Of a stretch of DNA of 64,000 nucleotides, positions 1 through 11,646 are shown one piece after another; positions within the stretch are counted from its first letter, which is position 1, and the number at the start of each line of letters is the position of its first letter. Source of the stretch: Nautilus pompilius (Eukaryota > Mollusca > Cephalopoda > Nautilida > Nautilidae); assembly GCA_018389105.1 (NCBI GenBank), contig JACATO010001046.1, positions 562,846 to 626,845 of the forward strand, in the 5' to 3' direction. Below the pieces are notes generated by a model that worked only from the letters and a program-made list of their open reading frames with translations, ran no database searches and was not told where the DNA came from. Position numbers and translations under genes: made by a program.

Positions 1-51
1 GAGAGCCGAGTCTCGATGCGCTTTAGAGACTCGAGAACAGCTCTCACAATC

Positions 52-183
52 TTTCTCTCTCTCTCGCTCTCTCCTAGCTCTCTCTCTCTCGCTCTCTCTC
101 TCTGTCTCTCTCAGCGATCTCTCAGCTATCCATCTCTCCATCTCTCTCCACATCTCGCAAGCTCTCTCTCCATCGCTCACCCA

Positions 184-223
<40 letters not shown>

Positions 224-353
224 ATCTTCATCCGTCTCTTCCTCACCCCATCTCTCACCATCTTTCTCTCTCTCTCCCCTCCCTCCCTTCCCCCCCCCTC
301 CCTCTCTCACCATCTCTCTCTGTGTGTCTCTCTCTCTCTACATCCCGCTCTAT
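52..353. repeat. (TC)n compound microsatellite
   Basis: A pyrimidine-rich tract of TCTC dinucleotides is broken by short anchors such as CCATC and GCTATC. The open frames on both strands across it encode only Ser/Leu or Arg/Glu runs, so they are repeat artefacts. From its end to about 870 the DNA is non-repetitive; I recognise nothing there. Confidence 0.95.
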
Positions 354-879
354 CGGTGGGCGCGGAGGCGCGAGATTCGCAAGAATACCCTCCAAAAACC
401 CGTCGCGACAGCTCTTCCTGGATAAATAAGACGGGTCTTTGTTTGTACCAGAACCAATTATGACCAGGTTCTTGTTTGCTTGTGCCCCGAGTGCGATAGC
501 CCTTAATGAAGGAAAGAACGAATCCACGTATTGGAAAGCGACCCACGCGTCCAGCAGATGTCCCACGGCCAGTCGCTGCGCTGCGAGTTTTCATCGAGTT
601 GGATGCACGGTAATTTATTCGGCCAAGTTTTATATACATAAAAGATATAAAAATTCATTAATTTGATCACCTACATAAATAAATACATAATAGAAAGTGA
701 AACATTTCGGGTGCGATTTTTTTGCGTTTCGGACGTCGTGCGCTATTTCCCGTCCGAAAACGAGGCTGGTCTCGCGATATTTCTCCGCTTACCCGACGTC
801 TTGCCGTCGACGTAGATTTCACAAAAGACATCGCCCATTCAACAGAAGTGGCCGGTGGACGGTCCTAAGTAATCTGCGC

Positions 880-1420
880 ACACTTCGTTGCAGAGGACGT
901 GTAGAGGACAAGAAAACCCCTTTTGAGGAGCGAAACGGTAGGGCGTAATTGGCAAGACCCCGGATATTGGCGGTGCGTACTCTTCTCCGATGAGTCAGGA
1001 TTTCAGACATTCACCCCCGGAGACCTGCCTGAGGTTAGAAAAGGCCTAACAAAGAACTTCAATTCCAATGTCTTCAACCCGCGGTTAAGTATGGAGGCGG
1101 GAGCCTCACAGTGTGGGTTTCCCTCTGGAATGGCGGAAAGGCTGATATGGAGCTTGTCAAAGAATGCCTCACCTACCGGGCTCATTCCTACTTTTAAAAC
1201 ATATCTTGTACCATTGTACAAACAAATACTGAGGTTTGTTGTTTACATCCTCTCGTATGACCGCAGTATGGAAGAGGAATCAGGGTACTGAACTACTTCT
1301 TTCCTGGCTACCTCAAAGCTCTCGATATAAGTCAGTTTGAGTACTCGAGGGAGGATCTTGCTGGACCTGTCTCAGTTGCGCCACAAGGATGGAATTAAAG
1401 GAAGATCTGGAACTGATATT
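880..1420 (+). mobile_element. Tc1/mariner transposase remnant, frameshifted
   Basis: This is a decayed cut-and-paste transposase of the Tc1/mariner superfamily. Frame 2 reads RKPLLR followed by WRCVLFSDESGFQTF, the family's block around the second catalytic Asp (FSDES). Near 1060-1084 the reading shifts to frame 1 and continues with VKYGGGSLTVWVSLWNGG, which matches the usual YGGGSVMVWG block. A last block near 1312 (SWLPQS) resembles the family's W.AQSPDLNP segment, but the third catalytic Asp/Glu is not preserved. There is an in-frame stop before RTRKP, the N-terminal DNA-binding half is not recognisable, and I could not find terminal inverted repeats. It is an inactive fossil. The blocks are seen directly; the family assignment comes from known Tc1 motifs. 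Confidence 0.8.
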
Positions 1421-1829
1421 AGGGGAACCCGAACATGATCATCACAAAAATCTCGTTAATTCAACACTAAACAAGATAAAAGCTTTTCGTTCCTCAAATG
1501 ATAGCGGGACCGTGTAGTGAATGGAGAACTTCGCGCTGGTGCTTGCCGATATTTACTCCCCCATTTCCGCAGAAAAATTCAGTTCTGTATTAACAGCAGT
1601 GCCAAATTATTATGGCTGGGCACTGTAGCTATCGGTTCGGTTTTAACGTCGAATCGATACCGAACAAAGTTGTTTTATTCACGGCAGCCGATAAAAAACG
1701 CGGACTTTCATCTTATCGATCTGACCAGATAGGAGTCAGAGTTTTAAAAAAAATTCTCCATATTTATTGAAGATGTTTAGATCGAAATATGTAGCGAGGA
1801 ACAATTCCATAAATGATCGCATGGCAGGT

Positions 1830-2070
1830 TTACCGTTTTGTGAAGCCAACCAGGGCGACGGCTGCGCGGCCCGAGTTCGGGGGCCCGGTTCTGCTTGACG
1901 GCACCACCCTTGACATGTGGTTCTTTATGGTTTTACCTTAGCCTTGCTCCCTCCCCCTCCATCAAACCGTTAGTCGCCAAGACCTGGTACCCCAAACCCT
2001 TCTCCTTCCTAGCTCCCTGCTGTGAGGAATTCGCAGGTCTCGAAAGTCAGCCCGCTATCTGACTCTACAA
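1830..2070 (+). mobile_element. SINE-like copy related to the 24.8-kb element
   Basis: The segment 1976-2050 (CCAAGACCTGGTACC ... CCTAGCTCCCTG ... CAGGTCTCGAAAGTCAG) aligns in order with 24852-24940 (CCAAGGCTGGTACC ... CTAGCTCCCTGCC ... CAGACCTCAAAAGTCAG). Two dispersed copies in the same orientation imply a short interspersed element. This copy lacks the (CAA)n tail that ends the other. From 2070 to 3070 I see no gene or repeat. Confidence 0.45.
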
Positions 2071-3070
2071 TAAAAGGCTTCCACCGTATAGTAACGAGAC
2101 AAATACTGGATGACGCCACGATTAATCCTCAGACGTCCTGATGCCGTAGGGTAAACACTTCTGTTGACTCACAGATTCGGTACAAACTCTACCGGACAAA
2201 TACCCAGCCAAGCATGAGCCGCCCCTTGCAGGGACTTATCTCCATACACGACATAAATCCGTATATTACCCTTATTATTCGCTAAGTCTAAAAGAACTCC
2301 AATCGACGACGGCTGGATGTTCGCCACCTATCCCTCCCCAGGTCCGGATAGGCGAATAGGATAATACAGGGCTCCTCTCTGCTGCCCTGCTTTCGTATTA
2401 AGCGACACACCCCCCACCACAGCGTTCTTTACTATATTTACGCCCTGAATATTGTAGCTTTCGACGGGGGAGGAAGGGAAAAGCGTGTTAAGGAAACAAA
2501 GACTGTTTTCAAAAATCGTTATCCGAGGTTATCTCCCCCTCCCAGTGATCATATTCCGTCAAATCATCGTTCCTGCTGATTTATCTCCCTTCTCTCGATC
2601 TCAGTTAGAATGTGTTCCTCTTTTCCTTTTCCGGAGCCTTCGCTAAGCGGCCACTGTTTCGGATGTGAGACCTCGCCCGGAATCTCTGGCGGTGACTGGT
2701 CGAGACGGCGGCCATTAACATCGTTGGAGTAATCCGTTCGCTGTTCATTAAGGTTCTAATCCACTCTCGAAGCCGGCCGGTAGTGGCTGGTGCCAGAAGA
2801 AATTAAGCGAAAATGCTAAATTGCAATAAGAAAAACAAACGAAGACAGCGTAACATATGCTAATCAAAATTATATATTTCTCTTAAACACACATAACCAT
2901 CTAATGCCATCTGCAATTCAAAAAGAGTACTATACTTTCTAAAGGTGTGCATGCTTGTGTGCGGAATTTCTTTAGTTTCCCGCTACAAAACTAATTGTGA
3001 CGTAGAAAGTAGAGAGTTGGTTTGGACATTTCCCCTCCATCCCATTAGCAGTAACTTCACCCGAAAAAAT

Positions 3071-3208
3071 AACCCACGTTTCGACGATCTCTGCCTGTAG
3101 CCATCGTCAGGCTTTCTTCCACAGACATCAGTTCATTTCGAAACAGTTTTCATTCTTAGGACTAAATCCAGACGATGACAGCGGAGAAGAACCGTCGAAA
3201 CGTGGGTT
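3071..3208. repeat. Facing pair of GAAACG hairpin modules with 16-bp inverted repeat
   Basis: Positions 3071-3086 (AACCCACGTTTCGACG) are the exact reverse complement of 3193-3208. Each arm ends a module with the core CTGACGA (left, minus strand) or CAGACGA (right, plus strand), then 20 bases, then CGAAACG. The left module can fold GACGAT against ATCGTC. Similar modules occur at 4092, 4327, 31266 and 43521. CUGANGA...GAAA is the hammerhead-ribozyme core consensus found in Penelope-like and other retroelements, but stem II pairing in the canonical register is not evident here. The module may therefore be a decayed or different RNA structure. Confidence 0.5.
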
Positions 3209-3905
3209 CGTTAGTCAGAGAAGCTAACAATAAGAAGGTGATGGGGGGGAGAATGCTGTAACAAACCGTTATGTTCTGTAAATAACACTTCGTTAACTTC
3301 TCCTTCGTAACTTGCGCCATTTCCTTAAACCTACAGCCTGTAAATATCCACATAAACCTGCTTTATCTGACATGTTCTTCGTTCTGGCAAGTATTTCTCA
3401 AGTGGAAAACTCGTGATCGTTTAGAAAGACTATTTACTCGCAACAGTTCGCATTAATTCAAGAGATAAAGCAATCCATGCGAATTATGCTTCACACATAA
3501 AATAATATTTTTTTTGTAAAATTCAGGATGCTTCTCTCGGGTTCTCTGTGACAACTACAATATACCATCTATTGGCATTACCCAAACCAGGGAAGTCTTT
3601 ACAAGCAGCGATGTCACCGCTGTACTCCACTCTCTGTTGACGTGTCTAAAACCCTGTTGCGGCTGTGACATCTTTCTACATCACTATTCCACACGGTCTA
3701 TGGACGCTGTTCGAACTCGGGAACCTCGTATAAAGTGCTATAACGTTTTTCTTCCGACGGTGCAGGGTCTTCAGGAAGTCTTTAAATCAACACCGATAGC
3801 TTTTTGGTGCTAGTCGGCCATGACAGGTGCCCCCGACTCCACATATACGCGTGACGTTTTCTCGCGGTAATAGCAAAGACGACATTTACGACGTTGCCTC
3901 GGGTA

Positions 3906-3925
3906 TGACGTCACATATCATGGCG
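3906..3925 (+). promoter_or_regulatory. TGACGTCA (CRE) followed by ATGGCG
   Basis: A full CRE octamer at 3906-3913 is followed by ATGGCG at 3920. The frame stops after three codons (ATG GCG TCG TAA), but a GTAAGC donor-like sequence overlaps that stop. It is one of five CRE/ATGGCG pairs in the window. Binding and transcription are inferred. Confidence 0.3.
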
Positions 3926-4091
3926 TCGTAAGCGACCAAAAGGTGAAAGAACGCGATGGCCACGATGGACGGCGATTCTCTTTTGCCTGGAATCACCGAA
4001 ACCAACCAACTGGTCGCTTATCTTCTTTGTTTACTTCGAACAGCGCTACCAATAATAACAGCCTAGCGGGGGAGGCGGGAAAAAAAAATCT

Positions 4092-4127
4092 GCATTTCGG
4101 TGTTCATTCCCTGCCTCCATCGTCAGG
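4092..4127 (-). repeat. CTGACGA...CGAAATG hairpin-module copy
   Basis: On the minus strand this reads CTGACGA, 20 bases, then CGAAATG. The spacing is the same as in both copies at 3.1 kb, and it shares the internal GGCAG tract. It is probably a further copy of the same dispersed element end. Confidence 0.4.
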
Positions 4128-4326
4128 TTTACTGCCAATACTTCCCGCATCCGATTTGCTTAACCCTTTAAAAACGGACGTACTCGTCAACGACTGAGCA
4201 GACGGTCAATTGCGGAAACTTTGCATATTTAACAGATCTCGGATTTGGGACCAGTTTGCGCCGTTGAAAAAATTACAAAGCAAAGTCAACGCCTGTTTCT
4301 TCTTTTTTTTTGCTCCGTAAGCAATT

Positions 4327-4365
4327 CTAATGATAACGACGACAGGAAGTGATTGACCGAAACGT
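4327..4365 (+). repeat. CTAATGA...CGAAACGT hairpin-module copy
   Basis: Plus-strand CTAATGA is followed after 24 bases by CGAAACGT, with GACAGG in the middle as in the neighbouring copies. It is the fourth module within 1.3 kb, which suggests a nested or multimeric retroelement end. Confidence 0.35.
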
Positions 4366-4719
4366 AAGCTGGTCAACCAGTCTTATTACTGATGCGAATT
4401 TGTATCGAGAATGTTTGAATTATTATTTAAAATCTGCACATGAAGGCAGTAGATAAAATCCATACGTGAAATAGAATTTCACAGTACTAGCGTGGTCTTT
4501 GGCCGGGAATGAAGCGTTATTCTAGTTTTGTCATATTTTCCGAAAGCTGGGCACAAAAAAAAAATCGTGAAAAAGCCCCATTTATTTCTGTAACTTAACA
4601 TATGTTTTATTTCCGTTTTATTTACGCAACGCCGGAAACGTCTCGAGACCTTATAATTTCGTGGATACGGAAAAAGAAAAAAAATGTAGCTTTAAAAAAA
4701 TGCATCTCATTTTCTTCAG

Positions 4720-4829
4720 TGGAATTTCTTTTAAACTGTTTTACAAATATCGCCTAAAGCTATTCCCGTTTCAAAACTTAGGCTATATACCAGTAACCGA
4801 CGGTCAGCGATCCCTCCTCATTTTAGTGG
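4720..4829 (+). other. Weak candidate internal exon
   Basis: A pyrimidine-rich acceptor (CATTTTCTTCAG, ending 4719) is followed by 110 bases open in one frame (begins GISFKLFYKYR) and a GTGAGA donor-like site at 4830. I recognise no domain, and the flanking frame is also open. Chance is a real alternative. Confidence 0.15.
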
Positions 4830-5069
4830 GTGAGAGGTGCGCGGTCTACTACTCGGTGTCTATCCGGCTAACTTTGTGGTGGGTGGGTCACGGCGGCGAG
4901 TGGGGGAAGGAAGAAAGTTCGCTAGAGAGTCATGTGCATCTCAGCAACAGGAAAGTATAGAAAATCCGGTGTCTAGATTCCAAAACTCCCACGCACTACG
5001 GAGCTGCTCGCCGGCGATACACTGACAGAAAGCAGCCATCGTCGGAGTACATTCCCGTCCAACCACCCA

Positions 5070-5830
5070 CCACCCCTCCCATTCTGCAGAGGGAGCGCGA
5101 GAGAGCCCCCCCCCCCCCGTGCGCGCGCGTGTGGGCGGGGGGGAGATATATATATATATAGTTAGGTAGTTTTACTTACCGCGAAGACGTTCAGAACGGC
5201 TTCTGTCGCCGAGCTCGTCATCCGACCTGGCGATCGGAGCCGCGGCCCCGCCCCCCTTTCCTGCCTCGTGGACGCGCGACGACCAGTTTCCAGGTAGGGC
5301 AGCCTCCCCCAGATCGGGGGCTGGAGGGGGTGTGGAGAAGGGTAATATCTCGAACCAGACGGTAATTTTTCTTTCTCCCCCGACCCCCGGCTACCGACGG
5401 TGTTGCTTCAGCGACCGACGCAGAACGGTTTGCCGGAGCTGTGCCGATCGATCGAGGAGATCTTGTCACTTTTCGCGCGCCGGTCGCTTTCCTCCCTCCC
5501 TCCCTCCACACACACACACACACCTTAACCCCTCTTTACCGCCCGCCCGAGAAAGAGTCTTCCGATCACAGCCGAACGCACCGACGGCTCTCTCTCTCTC
5601 TCTCTCTACTTCTCAACTCTCCATTCCGCTAATCGCGCCATCCTTTTCGAGAAGTAGCGGAAACTTCCAGACGCCCCCCCTCTTCGTCCTTCCATCCCCT
5701 CTCCCCAACTTCCGCCTCGGATACCTTCCTTGGTGCTCGGAAAGTAGTTTCCTCAGATTTTACACCCTCCCATCACCGAAGCGAATCCTAGCGGACGGTG
5801 CGGGATACAATGTGATAATAACTTGCCGCC
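5070..5830. promoter_or_regulatory. CpG-rich island, possible promoter
   Basis: CpG-dense sequence with GC boxes (GGGCGGGG and CCCCGCCCC) also contains a short (CA)n near 5512, a (CT)n near 5588 and an (AT)n run at 5147-5159. Open frames on both strands are low-complexity and probably untranslated. The best gene signal in it is the short minus-strand coding stretch ending in a consensus donor at 5179. Confidence 0.45.
5180..5221 (-). CDS. Candidate first coding exon (14 codons), gene unknown
   Basis: On the minus strand an ATG at 5221 opens 14 codons (MTSSATEAVLNVFA) that run without a stop to 5180. There they meet a perfect donor, GTAAGTAAA, leaving phase 0. The exon sits at the edge of a CpG island that extends upstream of it, as expected for a promoter and first exon. 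The start context is only fair (C at -3). If real, the gene runs leftward and its first intron holds the Tc1 remnant and the hairpin modules; no second exon is seen before the window edge. I do not recognise the peptide. Donor, ATG and open frame are seen; gene status is inferred. Confidence 0.35.
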
Positions 5831-5839
5831 CATAAACTG

Positions 5840-8800
5840 CAGGTTCCGAGAAAACGAAAGTAGAGACGAAATATTCTGTTTTTTTTTTTTAAAATACACA
5901 GCCTTCGACTGGTGCACTAAGTTACCGGTCTCGTTTGTCGTCTCTGTCTCCTATTTGTTTTTCTTTTAAGACATCGGCCTGGGTTTGCCCCCCCCCCCAT
6001 TCCCCAAGTTGTCCCTATTTTTCCATCCCAAGAAACACGGAAAAAGAGCCGCGTTATCAGCAGACTCTGCTACTGGGAAGCAGAGCGTTGTAGAAAACCG
6101 ATTAGAATTCAAGAGTCACGTGGTTGACACTGCATCAGAAATTCTCTGATAGAAAGGAAATTGCGGACGAAGGGGAATACTGCAGGATGAGGGGAGGTAA
6201 TACGATGGAGCGAAGACCGACGAAATGTGGGAACCAATTGAACTGTGTCATGTGACCGGACAGCCTCAACTTGATTTTGCAAGCTTCTACACTTGGAGAA
6301 ACAGGAGGAGGTGGAATTTCAATTTCACCGACTATACCGCGATCCCTTTCAATGTCAGCCTCGCACCACGTGAAAGAAAAAGTGAACTTTTTTCTTTTCA
6401 ATTATTTTACCCTTAAGGCGATGTATTCTTTCCATACGCCGACGTCTTCGCTATTCACGGCTACTGTATAACCCGCGGTTACTATGCAGGTCACGAGACA
6501 GACTTCATTACTATTACTGTTGGGCAGCGCCATCCTCGGATAATCCTCCGTAGGTGTAGGAAAATGCGATAAGAACGCCTACTTCCCCCTGCCGAAGATG
6601 TTATCGCTTTGAGCAATTAAAATCAAATCGATGGAGTCATCTAAAAAAAACCTGCGGAGTTGATAGCCGCGATACCTCCAGCCCGTTAACAAGGCACGTG
6701 ATGAGCTGATATGCTACGAGGATGAGGTGGGTAGGGACAAATACACCTCGTTACATCACAGAAAAGATAATCTTGTATTAACAACGCCTTTGACGTTTAT
6801 GTAAATCGCGATATTTCAGAAAACTTTTGAGATTTTTATTGTGTTAAATTATACGTACATTGTGATCCGCCATTAAGAAAGCGGATTCAGACACGGCGCT
6901 GATGTTCAGGATATTTCTAAATTACAGGGATAAAAGAAGAAGAAGAAGAAGCGGACAATGTACACCGGGGGGTCGAAAGTTTGGCATCACCCTAAGAAAT
7001 AACAAAAACTCGTCGCCATTTTATTTATGAAGTATTTTCGAAAATCCACCTGTCTGCGAGTTCGATTCCAAATTGTCACATTTTCTTCTCTTAGGCATGT
7101 GGAAAACTCCTAAGCGGGATGTATTTAAATACGGTGACGTAACGCGATTATGCAAATTCGGCGGATTTTAGTAGATTTCATCAAGCGAAATTAGACGAGT
7201 CTAAAATGGTTTTTTTGTTGTAATTTTTTTTGGCCACGGCTGTAGAACTGATTTTTCTTTCAGATTAGCACCTTTTTAAATATATATATATATTTTACGG
7301 AACTGAATAAAGCTTTGCAGACTTCTGTAGAATTAAGTCGCGTATTTCTGTTCGAAGATACGATAAAGCCCCTGCCTGCTTTACGTCTCTAACAAGTACG
7401 CTTTAGCCGAAAAAAATCAATTATAAAAGTTAGTACGGCGGAACGAACGTGAAGCAATCAACCGGAAAATCTTAATCTAGGTACATTACTTCTCAGAAAA
7501 AACAAAGGAAGAACCGCTTGTCCCCGCGGATTTGGTAATCACCAACAATTCCGTGGCGAAGACGTCTTTTGCTCTGAAGTAAAAATCTTTAATTTTCCTT
7601 CCCGTTCTTAACGCAAGAAAAGTCCCTGTTACCACAATCGTGGGTTATTAAACATGGTTTGTTTAAACGGCCGATTCCCTATCCATCCGTGTCTTCTAAA
7701 TTATGTTCCCAAGGAACCAGATCAGCTTCGTTCGGCTGGAATTCTATCGTCAAAGCGACAGGACGTTGCCAAAGAGCCTCTGCGTCCAAGAGATGCCAGC
7801 GGGGAAGCGATATCGTTTACGTTATCCGATTAAGCCACGTAGTAACAATTCTCGTTTCCCACCCCCCTGGGAAGTCCCTGTCTTAGAGTAGCATGGGCCG
7901 CCTCTGCGCCACGTTTACCGGATTAGCTTCGTCGAAAACTTTAAATATTTTAAATGAAACCTGACGCCGAAATGGATGACGATTCGATTACGGCTTTTCA
8001 TATAACGTCTGCGGAATCAAAGAAAACAGAGAAGTCTCCGATCGCATCGGTTAGCCTCGCGTAAGCTGTATGTGAAGTTGGGTTTCCCAGAAGCAGAATC
8101 TCACGTTTCCTTCTCTTCTGCAGCTAGGAGTTTGGGGGCTTAATTCTGTGATTGATGTAAAACGTCGCTGCTCATCCATTCTACAGGGACAACAAACCAT
8201 TTTGTTGCTTTTTTCTTCTTCTAAATTATTGATTTCTGAAGGAGCGAGTCCGACGACACTTCTACCTTAACCCTAACACGACCCAAACCGGTTTCTACCA
8301 CTGGCTGCTTCCAGACTGGACAGATAAACTCCGGTCGGAAGATGCGTGGTAAAAGAGATCGGTTTGATCACAGCTGGAAACATCCACGAGGCCATTATTC
8401 CAGCAAGCTTCGTCCTTTCCAATAACTTAACTGGATTGTAACCGGCGTATACAGTTAGGGCGATCAAATCGAACAAACCAAGGTTTTAACAAAGACCACG
8501 CCCCCCCCGATTGTCAATGTGCTTCGAACGTAGCTTTCCCAAACCATCGCCACAAAATATAGCTAAGCTAATCCAACTGGTGAGTTCCTGATATTCTGAA
8601 GATAAACTTTCTCGTCTTAAGGATGTCTCCCTCCCCTCATACGGAATCTCTTACACTTGTTGCTTTTGTAGTGATCTGGAAATACTCTATGATTTCGTGT
8701 ATTACACCGATGCTTTTCCCAGATGAATGTTGTTTGCCCTGCCTCTGAAACTATTACGACGACCTACCTGTTCAGAGGCTTGGGAAACAGCAGCATTGCA

Positions 8801-8860
8801 AAAGCTTCTAAAACAGTAGTTTAATAGAAATACTCTATATATATAAATATAAAAGAGAGA
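5840..8860. other. Unique DNA without recognisable genes
   Basis: This is mixed-composition DNA with a short (GAA)n near 6940 and an AT run near 7281. The only splice-like signal is a pyrimidine-rich acceptor CTTCTCTTCTGCAG ending at 8123, followed by an open frame without a good donor. I can support no gene here. Confidence 0.6.
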
Positions 8861-8861
8861 G

Positions 8862-9462
8862 AGAGAAATGACATCAGTACAGAAAGAGATTACATCATTA
8901 CAGGAAGAGTAATTACGTCGGTAGAGAGAGAGAGAGAAATGACGTCAGTACAGAATGCGATTACGTCATTACAGAAAGCGTAATTACGTCGGTACAGAGA
9001 GAGACATGACGTCATTACAGAAAGAGATTACGTCATTACAGAAAGAGTAATTACGTCGGTACAGAGAGAGAGAAATGACGTCATTACAGAAAGAGTAATT
9101 ACGTCGGTACACGTCAGTACAGAAATAGATTACGTCAATACAGAGAGAGACATGACGTCAGTACAGAAAGAGATTACGTCATTACAGAAAGAGTAATTAC
9201 GTCGGTACACAGAGAGAGAAATGACGTCATTACAGAAAGAGTAATTACGTCGGTACACGTCAGTACAGAAATAGATTACGTCAATACAGAGAGAGATATG
9301 ACGTCATTACAGAAAGAGATTACGTCATTACAGAAAGTGTAATTACGTCGGTACAGAGAGAGAGAAATGACGTCATTACAGAAAGAGTAATTACGTCGGT
9401 ACACGTCAGTACAGAAATAGATTACGTCAATACAGAGAGAGATATGACGTCAGTACAGGGCG
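8862..9462 (-). repeat. CRE minisatellite A, 146-bp higher-order unit
   Basis: The array is built from short blocks joining GAGAGAGA or GAAAGA runs to ATGACGTCA, TTACGTCA or TTACGTCGG and then GTACAG or TTACAG. A higher-order unit of 146 bp is visible: the segment ACGTCAGTACAGAAATAG starts at 9111, 9257 and 9403. Full CRE octamers alternate with TTACGTCA variants. Written on the minus strand it matches the TCTCTCTGTACTGACGTCA arrays at 11.1, 14.6, 29.8 and 57.6 kb. From 9470 to 9990 no feature is seen. Confidence 0.95.
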
Positions 9463-9989
9463 AGAGCACAGAAAACAGCTGCGTGATAATCCAGGTTCTT
9501 TAGAGAAATTTTAATTGTCGCTCATTAGCTATAAGACTTATTGATTCTATAGCACATTCTTTGGGCAGAAATAAAGAAAACCCTGTATTGTTTTGTTATT
9601 ATTGTTTTAAGATTGTACGGATCAAAGTGAGAAAAAGAACTGTTTCGAGGTGCGGAATACGAAGATAGCACTTAAAAAAAAACCTTCGCTGTCTTCCTTG
9701 ATGTGACGCAGATAGAGGACGAGTGATGAATTTTCATGTTCGGAGATTGCGATCTAGCGATCTCACTTATAATGGCAAGAGCTGCTGGAATGGAATTCGC
9801 AATTCAGAGATGTCGGTTGGAATAACAAAAGGAAAAAAAAAACCCCACAAAACTCTTGTTTATGTTTTTGACAAATTATTGGTTTTCCCGCGAGTCTGCT
9901 TAGAGACAGGCTTTTATTATTGTATCCAGCCATTATCTTACATCATCTGGTGCTGTCAACCCGCCGGCTTAATTCCGTCGGCATGTAGC

Positions 9990-10560
9990 CGCAGCTAATT
10001 AGCGCTGGCGGTCGAACCAAGAGTGGTGGGGGAGATTGGTCGGTTCGGCGCTTGTAGGAAAAGTCCTTCGTCCTCTCGTGCGAGATCTCGCTGGACCGAG
10101 GCGCAACGTGGCCATTTTGGCCGCGGTTCTCCGCGGCCACCGCCAACCGACTCCTTCAATCGCTCGACTTACGTCTTTACCGTTTTCCCGAACCGACGTC
10201 TTCGGCGAGCTGATGCCCCGAACTAACGGAGCGATAGTTTATAAGGGTCGGGCGGCGGGAGGCGAATCTCCCCGTCTTCGGAGGGTTAATCGGGCTCGAC
10301 CCGGCGCGCGCGTGGTGGTGAGAAGAGACGAAAGGCAGTAAAATCTCGCGAGATTTCCGACGGGAAGCGGGCTCGAGGCGCACGGGTGGGTGGGGGTGGT
10401 GGGGGTGTGTGTGTGTGCGCGGGACCGCTGTTGGCCTGGACGGAAACCGAACTCTCCGGTCGAAAAAAATCGGTTACCACCCGCTTAACATCTAAAGACT
10501 GATGGCGGTCGGGTTATCGCGCCAGCAGCGCCCCCTACCCCCCCCCCCACCGAAAATCCG
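9990..10560. promoter_or_regulatory. CpG island with G-quadruplex motif
   Basis: The segment is rich in CpG and GCGC, with competing open frames on both strands, none recognisable. Five G-runs separated by one- or two-base spacers (10384-10405) form a textbook G-quadruplex motif on the plus strand, followed by (GT)n. A C-run lies at 10537-10550. This fits a promoter, but no convincing exon is visible. The minus-strand GTAAGT near 10168 lacks an open frame from an ATG. Confidence 0.4.
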
Positions 10561-11111
10561 CGCACTCTTTCGATGCGGTTCAAATAAAATGTCCGCACCC
10601 GTTAACCAGTTAACAGTAGCGAGCCCGGATTAGCGCCCCGCCCCACCGCCACAGCCAATCCAGACTGTTCCATGTATTAGAGCAAACCATTAAACTAGGC
10701 CAGTTATGACTGTTTACATCTCTCACTTCTTGTCTGGATGCGCTGTTAGAGAAGAACGCCGCTGAACCATCCTGGACAGCTGCGATTAAGCTATTGGTAA
10801 CTGTAGGCTTCTGATCATACCCAGTACCATCGGCCCTCTCCACGCAGTTGACGTTTTCAGAGGCCCTTTAACGCACGGGTGCATCTTCAATTAATCATTG
10901 TGATCAGATTAGGAGGATTTAAAGCTGAACTAACGTGATGCGGAGACTATGACAGACGCGTATGTATTAAACAAACAGTTGTGAGGGAGTCGCCGCGGAT
11001 AGGGAGACTCCAAAGAGAAGAACATTTTTTCAAATGGTGACGTGCAAAGGAGAAGAGAGAAAGAGGGCATTTCGCTGACATAAGGCATTGAGGGGCCAAC
11101 GTCAGAACCCC

Positions 11112-11246
11112 CACTCTCTCTCTCTGTATTGACGTCATATCTCTCTGTACTGACGTCATATATCTCCCTTTACTGACGTCATATATATCTCCCTGTACTG
11201 ACGTCATATCTCTCTGTACTGACGTCATATATATCTCTGTACTGAC

Positions 11247-11284
<38 letters not shown>
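11112..11284 (+). repeat. CRE minisatellite B ending in (TC)n
   Basis: Units of about 20-25 bp, TCTCTCTGTACTGACGTCATA, contain five full TGACGTCA octamers and one TGACGTCC, then dissolve into a pure (TC)n run. The array has the same unit as the 14.6-kb and 29.8-kb arrays. The minus-strand open frame across it is an artefact. Confidence 0.95.
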
Positions 11285-11287
<3 letters not shown>

Positions 11288-11519
11288 GCATTCTTCGAAC
11301 CGCCAAAAGCAGAACCACAGTGTTCATGCTTCGGTCTGTGTATAAGCCGCCCCCGTCGTCTTGTATAGCGTCTTTCCCAGGTTACGTGACAGCCCTTTTT
11401 ATCGTGGTAGTCGTTTTATCGTTTTGACCCTTTCACCCATCCTACGATTTCTGTTTAGGGTGAATTTCTGGAAAGCTACGTTGTTACGTCGTAGCCTACT
11501 ACCAGCGAAAGAAGGACGG

Positions 11520-11520
11520 A

Positions 11521-11574
<54 letters not shown>

Positions 11575-11590
11575 AATAATAATAATAATA

Positions 11591-11644
<54 letters not shown>
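11520..11644. repeat. (ATG)n-(AAT)n compound trinucleotide tract
   Basis: An uninterrupted run of GAT/ATG triplets passes directly into AAT triplets with one slippage point. The His-, Ile- and Leu-run frames across it are artefacts. From 11650 to 12070 the DNA is AT-leaning and featureless. Confidence 0.95.

Positions 11645-11646
<2 letters not shown>

Noticed and set aside
5332..5835. 167-codon plus-strand frame in the CpG island
   Set aside because: Low-complexity Pro/Ser/Leu composition from pyrimidine-rich DNA; more likely untranslated.
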